This document shows positions 17,656-25,711 of a stretch of DNA of 64,000 nucleotides, piece after piece (position 1 is the first letter of the stretch; each line of letters starts with the position of its first letter). Location of the stretch: assembly GCF_036016955.1 (NCBI RefSeq), contig NZ_JAYWXI010000002.1, forward strand, positions 1 to 64,000. Reading direction: 5' to 3'. The translations under genes were made by a program, and so were the position numbers. The notes beneath the pieces were generated by a model that made no database searches, had not been told where the DNA came from, and was given only the letters and a program-made list of their open reading frames with translations. The DNA is from JAYWXI01 sp036016955. GTDB lineage: Bacteria; Bacteroidota; Bacteroidia; Flavobacteriales; Weeksellaceae.

Positions 17656-18499
17656 CTTTCTTCATCGCTGATTTCAGCGTATCCTGTATTTTTTGTACTT
17701 CTGCCTTTTTTAAATTTTTAACCACATAAATCTTGCTGAGGTTTCCCATTGTTTCGCTCAATTCAACCGAAATATCCCAAAACCCCGTCTTGCTATCCAC
17801 TTCAAAACCAGCCACTTTACCCACCATCACCCCTTGAGGGAAAATAGCAGATTTCCCGCCCGTCACTACCGTATCGCCCACCTGAAGAGGTACGTATTTG
17901 GGCACATCCGAAAGGTGCATCAAACGGGAATCCTCTCCCCGCCAACTCAAAGTACCGAAGTACCCATTTTTCTTCAGAGCCGCATTGATTTTTATCTTAT
18001 TAACACTCAAAACGGATTGAACCAAAGCATAATGGTCCGTGGTATTGACCACAATCCCAGCAATGCCTTTGGGGGCTATCACCCCCATCTGAGGAGCAAC
18101 CCCATGCAAACGTCCTCGGTTAATCGTAAAATAATTATCCTTCCGGTTAATACTGTTAAACACAATATCCCCGTCCACAATGGTATAAAGCTGCCCTCCG
18201 CCAATCGTATCATGCACCCTTCTGAAGGAAGGAATGCCCCGTTTTTCACTCCCGTAAAGCTCCTGCATGAGTTGTTTATTCTGACCCACCAACTCCTCGT
18301 TAATCTGCTTGAGTTTCAAGTAAGAAGCGCCTTCGTCAATATACCCCGAAACCCGGGAATTGAAAGCAGCCGCCTGAGCCGCAATCCAACTCTGCTGCAT
18401 CGAATTTCTCCCGAAAACCAATACCAAAGCCACGACTTGCAGGAACATAAAGAAGAAGAACAGCCCGTTCTTCGAGAACAGTCTCAGCAAAAACCCCAT
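17648..18499 (-). CDS. mreC: Rod shape-determining protein MreC
   Basis: Bitopic periplasmic scaffold of the elongasome, 283 residues. An N-terminal transmembrane helix (LFFFFMFLQVVALVLVF) is followed by a coiled coil (YLKLKQINEELVGQNKQL) and a double beta-barrel domain with GVIAPKGIAGIVV and VVTGGKSAIFPQGVMVGKV. This is the MreC domain order. It lies between mreB and mreD in the standard order. Confidence 0.95.
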   Translation of the reverse strand: MGFLLRLFSKNGLFFFFMFLQVVALVLVFGRNSMQQSWIAAQAAAFNSRVSGYIDEGASYLKLKQINEELVGQNKQLMQELYGSEKRGIPSFRRVHDTIGGGQLYTIVDGDIVFNSINRKDNYFTINRGRLHGVAPQMGVIAPKGIAGIVVNTTDHYALVQSVLSVNKIKINAALKKNGYFGTLSWRGEDSRLMHLSDVPKYVPLQVGDTVVTGGKSAIFPQGVMVGKVAGFEVDSKTGFWDISVELSETMGNLSKIYVVKNLKKAEVQKIQDTLKSAMKKDD

Positions 18500-18528
18500 C
18501 CGAAGCGACGTAAAAAATTAAAATCCCC

Positions 18529-19554
18529 TTACTTAATCAGGAAATTGAACTTATCCATATTTTTCAAAGCGATACCCGTACCACGAACCACCGCTCTCAA
18601 AGGATCTTCGGCCACAAAGACCGGAAGCCCCGTTTTCTTGTGAAGACGATCCGCCAAACCACGAAGCAAAGCCCCTCCGCCGGCAAGGTAAATCCCTGTC
18701 TTGTAAATATCTGCCGCCAATTCCGGTGGCGTAAGAGACAAAGTCTCCATTACCGCATCCTCAATACGGATAATTGATTTATCCAAAGCACGGGCTATCT
18801 CCTTGTACCCCACCATGATTTCCTTCGGCTTACCCGTAATCAAATCACGACCCTGAACCGGAATATCCTCAATATCCACATCCAATTCTTCCACCGCCGA
18901 TCCAACTTCAATTTTCACACGTTCTGCAGTTCGCTCTCCAATATAAAGGTTATGATGCGTACGCAGATAATAGGCAATATCATTGGTAAAGACATCGCCC
19001 GCAATCTTAACCGATTTATCGCAAACAATACCTCCCAAAGCAACCACCGCAATTTCCGTCGTACCGCCACCAATATCGATAATCATGTTTCCTTCAGGCT
19101 TTTGCACGTCAATCCCAACCCCGATTGCCGCCGCCATCGGTTCGTAAATAAGACGCACTTCCTTAGCGTTTACTTTTTGAGCCGAATCCCGTACTGCTCT
19201 TTTTTCCACTTCGGTAATTCCCGAAGGGATGCAAATTACGATTCTCAAAGCAGGCTGAATCAGCTTGCCCTTAATCCCCGGGATTTGCTTGATAAACTCT
19301 TTAATCATGTGTTCCGAAGCATGAAAATCCGCAATCACCCCATCCTTCAAAGGACGAATGGTACGGATATCCTCATGGGTTTTCCCCTGCATATGTTTCG
19401 CCTGCTCCCCCACCGCAATCGGCTTGCCCGAAGTGCGTTCAATAGCCACGATGGAAGGCTGGTCTATCACAATCTTATTATTATGTATAATCAATGTATT
19501 GGCTGTTCCGAGGTCAATCGCAATCTCCTGCGTGAACATATCAAATAAACCCAT
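18529..19554 (-). CDS. mreB: Rod shape-determining protein MreB
   Basis: Actin-like ATPase that forms membrane-bound filaments and orients cell-wall synthesis. The 341-residue protein starts MGLFDMFTQEIAIDLGTANT, with phosphate-1 motif DLGTANT, phosphate-2 DIGGGTTEIAV and an adenosine-binding YLAGGGALL segment near the C-terminus. The N-terminal short amphipathic stretch fits membrane binding. It is the first gene of the five-gene shape operon and diverges from hemA. Confidence 0.97.
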   Translation of the reverse strand: MGLFDMFTQEIAIDLGTANTLIIHNNKIVIDQPSIVAIERTSGKPIAVGEQAKHMQGKTHEDIRTIRPLKDGVIADFHASEHMIKEFIKQIPGIKGKLIQPALRIVICIPSGITEVEKRAVRDSAQKVNAKEVRLIYEPMAAAIGVGIDVQKPEGNMIIDIGGGTTEIAVVALGGIVCDKSVKIAGDVFTNDIAYYLRTHHNLYIGERTAERVKIEVGSAVEELDVDIEDIPVQGRDLITGKPKEIMVGYKEIARALDKSIIRIEDAVMETLSLTPPELAADIYKTGIYLAGGGALLRGLADRLHKKTGLPVFVAEDPLRAVVRGTGIALKNMDKFNFLIK

Positions 19555-19580
19555 GTTTTAACTCTATTTTTTACAATGTA

Positions 19581-19588
19581 CAAAGATA
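19581..19588 (-). promoter_or_regulatory. -7 element for the mreB operon
   Basis: TATCTTTG on the minus strand, 26 bases upstream of the mreB ATG. No TTG lies at the usual distance upstream. Confidence 0.6.
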
Positions 19589-19711
19589 TAAAAATACCCC
19601 TACGGGTAAAAACCACGACACAAATTATTTGGTTAAAATTTTATTAAAAATAATGCTTTCCATCACCTTACCTCCGCAACACATCCCCAAAAACACCCGC
19701 TCACAAAACCG

Positions 19712-19725
19712 ATGACAAACGTCAT
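19712..19725. promoter_or_regulatory. Palindrome upstream of hemA
   Basis: ATGAC-AAAC-GTCAT is a perfect 5+5 inverted repeat that ends about 21 bases upstream of the hemA -7 box. Its position suits an operator, but no known factor can be named. Confidence 0.35.
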
Positions 19726-19746
19726 AAAAATTAATTTTAAAAATAG

Positions 19747-19754
19747 TAAATTTG
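19747..19754 (+). promoter_or_regulatory. -7 element for the hem operon
   Basis: TAAATTTG ends 9 bases before the ATG at 19764, so the hemA leader is only a few bases. Confidence 0.65.
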
Positions 19755-19763
19755 CATTCGAAT

Positions 19764-21041
19764 ATGCCTCAAAATTCCAACATACACCAGACAGCCAATT
19801 TTGCCGTTTTGAGTATCAGCTACGAAAAAGCCGATGCCCAAACTCGCGGCAAATTCGCTTTCTTCGATGAGCATATCAAGAGTTTTGTCAACCAAATTCA
19901 TGAGGAAAATTTAGGCGATGCTTTTGTCGTTTCCACCTGCAATCGTACGGAAATCTACACCACTACGCCCAACTACCTCCTCATCGCAGAACAATTCTGT
20001 AAAACCGTCGGCGTCAGCCTAATGGACTTCATGCAATACGCCAATATTCTGAAAAGAGAGGATGCTCTGAACCATTTATTCAGGGTTGCCGCAGGGTTGG
20101 AAAGTCAAATTTTGGGCGACTTCGAAATCATCGGGCAGATTAAAAACGCTTACAGCCGATTTAAGAGAGAAAAGAAAAATTCTAACCCTTATTTGGAGCG
20201 AGCCATTAACTCCGCCATACAGATTTCCAAAAAAATAAAAACCGAAACAGGAATATCCAACGGTGCCGCCTCGGTATCCTATGCCGCTGTGCAATACATC
20301 CTGAACCGGAGCAAACAACTCTCCGAGAAAAACATCTTGCTTTTGGGAGTAGGCGAAATCGGCCAAAACACCGTGGAAAATTTGGTGAAGCACATCTATC
20401 AACCCAAAGTAAAAATAGCCAACCGAACTGCCGAGGCCGCCGAAAAAATCGCTGAAAAATATCAAATTCCGCATATTCCCTTTGAAGACTTCCAGGCTGA
20501 GTTGGCCCATACGGACATCCTAATTGTGGCTACCGGAGCCTCCACCCCCATTGTCCGAAAAGAACACTTCCCTCCCGGAAAGGAAATTTTGGTCATCGAC
20601 CTATCCATCCCCAACAACGTGGATAAGGCCATTACCCTCGACCAACCGCTGATAGAACTCGTGGATGTGGATATGCTTTCCAAGCACATCAGCGAAACCA
20701 TGGCCGAACGAAGAAAAGAAATTCCCAAAGCCGAACGCATCATCAAGGAAATGTCCAAAGATTTTTCCGAATGGGAAAAGAAACGGAAATTAGCCCCCAA
20801 TATTCACCATTTCAAGGCTACGTTGAAAAAAATGGAGCGCAACGAAATGCACAATATCCACAAAAAACACCGGTACATCCAAGTCGACGACATGGAACTT
20901 TCCGACAAACTCATCCAAAAAATCACCAACCGGTTTGCCAAATACATCATTGATCATCCTTGGAAAGCCGATGAAATAAGCAAGCTAATGCATGAAATTT
21001 TAGTTGAACTTCCAAACAAAGAATTTAATGAGAAGCATTAA
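19764..21041 (+). CDS. hemA: Glutamyl-tRNA reductase
   Basis: First enzyme of the C5 pathway to 5-aminolevulinate: reduces glutamyl-tRNA(Glu) with NADPH. The 425-residue protein has catalytic Cys59 in STCNRTE, the GLESQILGDFEI-IGQIK block, the NADPH-binding LLLGVGEIGQ, and a C-terminal dimerisation helix. I start at ATG 19764 because the TTG at 19752 falls inside the -7 box. It heads hemA-hemC-hemD-hemE and overlaps hemC by 14 bases. Confidence 0.96.
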   Translation: MPQNSNIHQTANFAVLSISYEKADAQTRGKFAFFDEHIKSFVNQIHEENLGDAFVVSTCNRTEIYTTTPNYLLIAEQFCKTVGVSLMDFMQYANILKREDALNHLFRVAAGLESQILGDFEIIGQIKNAYSRFKREKKNSNPYLERAINSAIQISKKIKTETGISNGAASVSYAAVQYILNRSKQLSEKNILLLGVGEIGQNTVENLVKHIYQPKVKIANRTAEAAEKIAEKYQIPHIPFEDFQAELAHTDILIVATGASTPIVRKEHFPPGKEILVIDLSIPNNVDKAITLDQPLIELVDVDMLSKHISETMAERRKEIPKAERIIKEMSKDFSEWEKKRKLAPNIHHFKATLKKMERNEMHNIHKKHRYIQVDDMELSDKLIQKITNRFAKYIIDHPWKADEISKLMHEILVELPNKEFNEKH

Positions 21042-21939
21042 AATCGGCACCAGAAACTCGCCTCTCGCTTTATGGCAGGCCAGAGAAGTCGCAAGACATC
21101 TGCAAAACCTCAACTATAAAACGGAAATCACTCCCATTGTCTCCTCCGGAGATAAACAGCTGGATCTTCCGCTCTATGCCATGGGCATCACCGGCGTTTT
21201 CACCCGCGATTTGGACCTCGCCCTTCTAAATGGCGAAATCGACATTGCCGTGCATTCTTTGAAAGACGTCCCTACCCTGATGCCCGAAAAACTGAGACTC
21301 GTCGCATTTCTCCAAAGGGATTACCCCAAAGACATTCTCGTCCGAAGCTCTAACGCAAAAGACAAACCTTTAGATCAACTTACGATTGCAACCAGCAGCC
21401 TAAGACGCCGCGCATTTTGGAGCAAACAGTTCCCGCAAACGACATTTACAGACATTCGGGGAAACGTCCAGACCCGACTGCGAAAAATAAGCGAAGGACT
21501 GGCCGACGCCACGCTTTTTTCCCAAGCCGCCATCGAGCGTCTCCACCTGGACATTGAGTACGAGGAACTCCCCCAAATGCTCCCAGCACCAGCACAGGGC
21601 GTTGTTGTCGTTGCTGGTCATGAAGACCATAAAGAAATCAACGCCATCCTCTCCCAAATCAACCACCTTCCCACCGAACAATGCGTAACCTTGGAAAGGG
21701 ATTTTCTCAACACACTGGAAGGCGGATGTACCGCTCCGATAGGCGCCTACGCTGAAACTATCGACAACGGAAAAATCCGGTTTTTGGGGCGATTGTGTAG
21801 TTTAGACGGCAAGCGCTGCCTCGAAATCGAACAGATCGTAGAAAGTAAAGACCATGCGTCCGCAGGAAAAACGATAGCCCGCAAAATGCTGACCGACGGA
21901 GGGCACCTCATCATGGAAGAAATCAAGCAAAAACTGTAA
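21028..21939 (+). CDS. hemC: Hydroxymethylbilane synthase (porphobilinogen deaminase)
   Basis: Joins four porphobilinogens into hydroxymethylbilane. The 303-residue protein begins MRSIKIGTRNSPLALWQA, has the VHSLKDVPT active-site loop, SSLRRRAFW for substrate binding and the cofactor-holding cysteine in LEGGCTAPIGA. I use ATG 21028, which lies inside the hemA 3' end, rather than the longer frame from 21004, because MRSIKIGTR is the normal HemC N-terminus. Confidence 0.96.
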   Translation: MRSIKIGTRNSPLALWQAREVARHLQNLNYKTEITPIVSSGDKQLDLPLYAMGITGVFTRDLDLALLNGEIDIAVHSLKDVPTLMPEKLRLVAFLQRDYPKDILVRSSNAKDKPLDQLTIATSSLRRRAFWSKQFPQTTFTDIRGNVQTRLRKISEGLADATLFSQAAIERLHLDIEYEELPQMLPAPAQGVVVVAGHEDHKEINAILSQINHLPTEQCVTLERDFLNTLEGGCTAPIGAYAETIDNGKIRFLGRLCSLDGKRCLEIEQIVESKDHASAGKTIARKMLTDGGHLIMEEIKQKL

Positions 21940-21948
21940 AAAGTCATC

Positions 21949-22626
21949 GTGCGGATTCTTTTCACCAAAAAAAACTTAGACAAAAAACTCTTGGCCGAAG
22001 CCTTAGGGCAGCCGATTATTTACGATTTGGTGGATGTAATTAAGACCCGCAGAATCGATATAGAGCCCTTTCATCTAAAAGACAAATCCATTATCTTTAC
22101 CAGTGTCAAAGGCGTCGAGTCTTTCTTTAAAAACGGATTCACCCCTTGCGAGGTCTTTACCGAAAAAAACTACAACCGCATCTATTGCGTGGGAAAAAAA
22201 ACCAAAAAAGAAGTCCGAAAGTACGGCTACGGCACTTACAAAGTAAAAAAGCACGCTCGGGATCTTGCCGAATTTATCCTAAAAAACAGTCAGGGCGAAC
22301 GGTTCCTCCATTTTTGCGGCAATTTGGCCTTGGACGTACTAGACAAAGCCCTTCCCCTGCAAAACATAAGCTATAAAAAAATTCCCGTCTACGAAACCAT
22401 CCTTCTCTATCCCGAAATCAAGGATTCGTACGACGCCGTCGTCTTTTTCAGCCCCAGCGGAGTGAGAAGCTACCTCAAAAACAATTCGCTGGAAAACAAA
22501 CTTCTTTTTTCCATCGGACAAACCACCGAAAAAGAAATAAAAAAACACACCAAAACCAAAGTCTACAGCAGTAGCGAAAGCAATTTGGAAGATTTATTAA
22601 AAACCATCCTTAAACATCTCAAATAA
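21949..22626 (+). CDS. hemD: Uroporphyrinogen-III synthase, operon copy
   Basis: Cyclises hydroxymethylbilane with inversion of ring D. The 225-residue protein has the two HemD lobes, with SIIFTSVKGVESFF in the first and DAVVFFSPSGVRSYL in the second, and the YETILL strand. It starts with GTG, 9 bases after the hemC stop, and is followed by hemE after 24 bases, so its position makes it the best candidate for the pathway enzyme. A second HemD-like gene sits at 8222-8959. Confidence 0.88.
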   Translation: MRILFTKKNLDKKLLAEALGQPIIYDLVDVIKTRRIDIEPFHLKDKSIIFTSVKGVESFFKNGFTPCEVFTEKNYNRIYCVGKKTKKEVRKYGYGTYKVKKHARDLAEFILKNSQGERFLHFCGNLALDVLDKALPLQNISYKKIPVYETILLYPEIKDSYDAVVFFSPSGVRSYLKNNSLENKLLFSIGQTTEKEIKKHTKTKVYSSSESNLEDLLKTILKHLK

Positions 22627-22650
22627 ATACGCCGAAAAGGCCCAAATATT

Positions 22651-23679
22651 ATGATAAAAAACGATTTATATCTTAGAGCCCTTCGTGGAGAAACCGTAAA
22701 CCGCCCGCCGGTATGGATGATGCGCCAAGCCGGAAGATACCTTCCCGAGTTCATGGAACTTCGTCACAAATACGATTTTTTCACCCGTTGCCAAACCCCT
22801 GAACTGGCTTCCGAGATCACGGTTCAACCTCTCCGCCGCTTCCCATTGGATGCTGCCATTTTATTTTCGGATATTTTGGTGGTTCCACAGGCTATGGGCA
22901 TCGATTTTAAGATGAAAGAAAGCGTAGGCCCTTGGCTGGAGCAGCCTCTACGAACCCTTGAGCAAGTTCTCGAAGTTCCGGTACCCGACGTGAACGATAC
23001 TTTGGGATACGTTTTCGATGCAATTGAAATGACATTGGAAAAATTGGAAAACACCGTTCCCTTGATTGGCTTTGCCGGATCGCCTTGGACCATTCTCTGC
23101 TACTGCGTGGAAGGCAAAGGCAGTAAAGCCTTCGATATTGCGAAATCTTTCTGTTTTCAAAAGCCCGAAGCCGCTCACCTGCTGCTCCAAAAAATAACGG
23201 ACACCACCATTGCCTACCTTAAACGCAAAGTCGAAAAAGGCGTCTCCGCCGTACAGATTTTTGATTCTTGGGGCGGAATGTTGTCGCCCTCCGACTATCA
23301 AACCTTTTCATGGCAATACATCCGCCAAATTGTCGAAGCCCTCTCGCCAATGACCCACGTTGTGGTTTTCGGAAAAGGATGCTGGTTCGCCTTGGAAGAA
23401 ATGGCTCAATCCAATGTTTCGGCTTTGGGAGTGGACTGGACCATTACCCCGGAAAATGCCAGAAAATTCACCCAAAATAAAATCACACTTCAAGGCAACT
23501 TCGACCCCGCAAGATTGCATTCCGATCCCTCCACCATCCGAACCATGGTTCACGAGATGATTGACCGCTTCGGTAAAGACCGTTATATCGTTAATTTAGG
23601 CCACGGTATTCTTCCTAACGTTCCGGTGGAAAATGCAGAAGCATTTGTCCGCGCCGTAGTGGAGTGGGAAGCCCGATAA
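22651..23679 (+). CDS. hemE: Uroporphyrinogen decarboxylase
   Basis: Removes four carboxyl groups from uroporphyrinogen III to give coproporphyrinogen III. The 342-residue TIM-barrel protein has the signature RPPVWMMRQAGRYLPEF near the N-terminus, the LFSDILVVPQAMG segment with the substrate-contacting Asp, and the GHGILPNVP block at the end. It closes the hem operon; a small lipoprotein gene on the other strand ends 5 bases away. Confidence 0.97.
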   Translation: MIKNDLYLRALRGETVNRPPVWMMRQAGRYLPEFMELRHKYDFFTRCQTPELASEITVQPLRRFPLDAAILFSDILVVPQAMGIDFKMKESVGPWLEQPLRTLEQVLEVPVPDVNDTLGYVFDAIEMTLEKLENTVPLIGFAGSPWTILCYCVEGKGSKAFDIAKSFCFQKPEAAHLLLQKITDTTIAYLKRKVEKGVSAVQIFDSWGGMLSPSDYQTFSWQYIRQIVEALSPMTHVVVFGKGCWFALEEMAQSNVSALGVDWTITPENARKFTQNKITLQGNFDPARLHSDPSTIRTMVHEMIDRFGKDRYIVNLGHGILPNVPVENAEAFVRAVVEWEAR

Positions 23680-23683
23680 TACC

Positions 23684-23959
23684 TCAACGCCTTAGGCTGT
23701 CCTTCTTCCCTGTGGCCGTTTTCGGAACCGAAGTCGTTTCTCTACGCCCTACAGAGGAATCCGAAACAATCGCTTCAGAACGTCCAAAAAGAACGTTGCG
23801 AGGCGTCGCCCCCGGAGCAAAAGAATCGACCGCCGCAGTATCGTAAGGCAATTGTGAAATTTCACCCTCACCGGAAGTCCTAACCGCTTCCGGTTTTTCT
23901 TTTTGGCAGGACACCAACAAAAACAGCCCCCATGCCAAAATCCATCCATTTCTTTTCAT
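23684..23959 (-). CDS. Small lipoprotein
   Basis: A 91-residue lipoprotein precursor starting MKRNGWILAWGLFLLVSC, with a lipobox Cys18. The rest is polar and low in structure, ending in a Ser/Thr/Lys-rich tail. No family recognised. It starts 5 bases after the EEP gene and is the last gene of the minus-strand run from mutL. Confidence 0.7.
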   Translation of the reverse strand: MKRNGWILAWGLFLLVSCQKEKPEAVRTSGEGEISQLPYDTAAVDSFAPGATPRNVLFGRSEAIVSDSSVGRRETTSVPKTATGKKDSLRR

Positions 23960-23963
23960 CGCA

Positions 23964-24947
23964 TTATTTTTCTAAAGTAAACGTAGCAATCACAGGATAA
24001 TGATCCGAACTGGTAACCGTTCGATCCACCTTATAAGATACCGGACAAATGGCTTCGGAGGCAAAAAGATAATCAATCCTAAGCGGAATCTTATAATCGT
24101 GAAACGAAGTCCCACTTCCGTTCCCGACGGCTTGAAAAGCATCCTTCAACCCTTTGCCCAAATGGTAATACTCCCATGAATTCGGCACCGAGTTGAAATC
24201 GCCACCCAAAATTACCGGATAAGGCGATTCCTCAATCGCCCTTCGGATCCGAAGCACTTGATCCTGATGAATCTTATACGTCGGAACCAAACGTCCAACC
24301 AACGCTTCCGCTTTGGTTTTATTCGTTTGGGCATCTCCCTCCGGCTTAATCATGGCTTTGGTCATGTAGTAAGGCTCCAAATAAACATTCACCACCCTTA
24401 CCACCGTCCTGCCAAGATCAATATCCGCATAAAATGCATGACCGTTAGTCTGATCATCCGTAAGTTTTTCATGGTGGAGAATACGGTGCTTCGTCCTAAG
24501 CCCCACTACAGGATACTGCAAATCGTTGGCCCCCACCTGATCGAACGTATTCTCTTGCAACAGTACAATGTCTGCCGCCTCTTTTTCTAAAAAAGCCAGT
24601 GTTTGTCGTTCCGCTTCGTCGGAAGAATAAGCTCCATTTTTAGTATTAAACGTAATAATTTTCAAATTGCCCTGCCGTCCGGAATCTTCCGAATAATTTA
24701 CCCAGCGCTGCACAGGCCGCATAAAAAACACCCCCAGCGCAATGAAAAAAAAGGCACGTTTCCGCCAACTGAAAATCCAAAACAAACACAACCCCACATA
24801 CCCCGCAAACAAAATCGGAAACGCCAAAGAAAGCAAATTAAGGTAGCCAAAAACTCTCGGAGGCACATAAGCATTCAGGAGCGTTGCCAAAAGGAGAAAC
24901 GCCACCAAAAGATGAACCCCAAACAATACAATACGAAACAATGCCAT
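23964..24947 (-). CDS. Endonuclease/exonuclease/phosphatase family membrane protein
   Basis: A 327-residue protein with about three N-terminal hydrophobic helices (LLVAFLLLATLLNAY, LLSLAFPILFAGYVGLCLFW, RAFFFIALGVFFMRP), then an EEP domain. The catalytic outline is visible: NTKNG, LLQEN, GGDFNSVPNS, and SDHYPVIATF with the catalytic Asp-His. The domain should face the periplasm. EEP enzymes cut DNA, phospholipid or inositol phosphate esters; the substrate here is not clear. It is directly adjacent to the rhomboid gene. Confidence 0.9.
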   Translation of the reverse strand: MALFRIVLFGVHLLVAFLLLATLLNAYVPPRVFGYLNLLSLAFPILFAGYVGLCLFWIFSWRKRAFFFIALGVFFMRPVQRWVNYSEDSGRQGNLKIITFNTKNGAYSSDEAERQTLAFLEKEAADIVLLQENTFDQVGANDLQYPVVGLRTKHRILHHEKLTDDQTNGHAFYADIDLGRTVVRVVNVYLEPYYMTKAMIKPEGDAQTNKTKAEALVGRLVPTYKIHQDQVLRIRRAIEESPYPVILGGDFNSVPNSWEYYHLGKGLKDAFQAVGNGSGTSFHDYKIPLRIDYLFASEAICPVSYKVDRTVTSSDHYPVIATFTLEK

Positions 24948-25706
24948 TTAACGGTATCTAAATCGGTTCCTCTTCCAATATAATGCCAAAAGAAACCCTA
25001 CCAAAGCCCCTCCAATATGTGCAAAATGAGCAATCCCCGACATCTGTCCGCTAAAGCCGAGATAAAGCGAAACCGCAATAATAAAAGGAAGAATATATTT
25101 AGCCTTCACCGGAAAAGGAACAAAAAGAAACATCAGCTTCGCATTCGGAAACAAAGTGGAAAAAGCCGCCACTACACCAAAAATAGCCCCCGAAGCCCCA
25201 AGCATAGGCGTACGAAGCGCATTAAACAAAGCCTGAGAAAGCGCCACACCTTCCTTCGACTCCAGCGAGATGGAAAGATCCCCACGATACCCGTAATCCG
25301 ATTTTCTGAAAATTTCGGACACTTCCACTCCCATAGCCTGAAGCTGATTGGTAAGCGTGGTCACCTCGTAAATATTCCAAAGATTAAAAAGCAAAAACGC
25401 CCCCAGCCCGCTCGCAAAGTAAAGTACCAAAAATTTTCGATCCCCCAAAGTCTGCTCCAACACAGGACCAAAACTCCAAAGCGTGAACATATTAAAAAGA
25501 ATATGCGTGACCCCCGATCCACTTCCCAAAGGAGCATGCATAAACATATGCGTCAAAATCTGCCAAGAATGAAAATTCGGCGAAAAAGGATAGTAGGCCG
25601 ACAAAATTTGATAAAGATAACCGTTCATCAAAAAGTTGGCTGCCAAATAGACCAAAACATTCAGCAAAATGATATTCTTGGTAATAGGCGTAAGGTTTCT
25701 GAACAT
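24948..25706 (-). CDS. Rhomboid family intramembrane serine protease
   Basis: Six-helix intramembrane protease of 252 residues. The catalytic Ser is in LGASGAIFG, the catalytic His in FAHIGGALVGF, and the helix-2 HILFNMFTLWSFG segment carries the conserved His/Asn. An insertion between helices 3 and 4 (about 45 residues, with LTNQLQAMGVEVSEIF) is soluble. Substrates are unknown. The gene ends at the base before the EEP gene start, so the two are translated together, and it starts 6 bases after mutL. Confidence 0.94.
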   Translation of the reverse strand: MFRNLTPITKNIILLNVLVYLAANFLMNGYLYQILSAYYPFSPNFHSWQILTHMFMHAPLGSGSGVTHILFNMFTLWSFGPVLEQTLGDRKFLVLYFASGLGAFLLFNLWNIYEVTTLTNQLQAMGVEVSEIFRKSDYGYRGDLSISLESKEGVALSQALFNALRTPMLGASGAIFGVVAAFSTLFPNAKLMFLFVPFPVKAKYILPFIIAVSLYLGFSGQMSGIAHFAHIGGALVGFLLALYWKRNRFRYR

Positions 25707-25711
25707 TTTTT

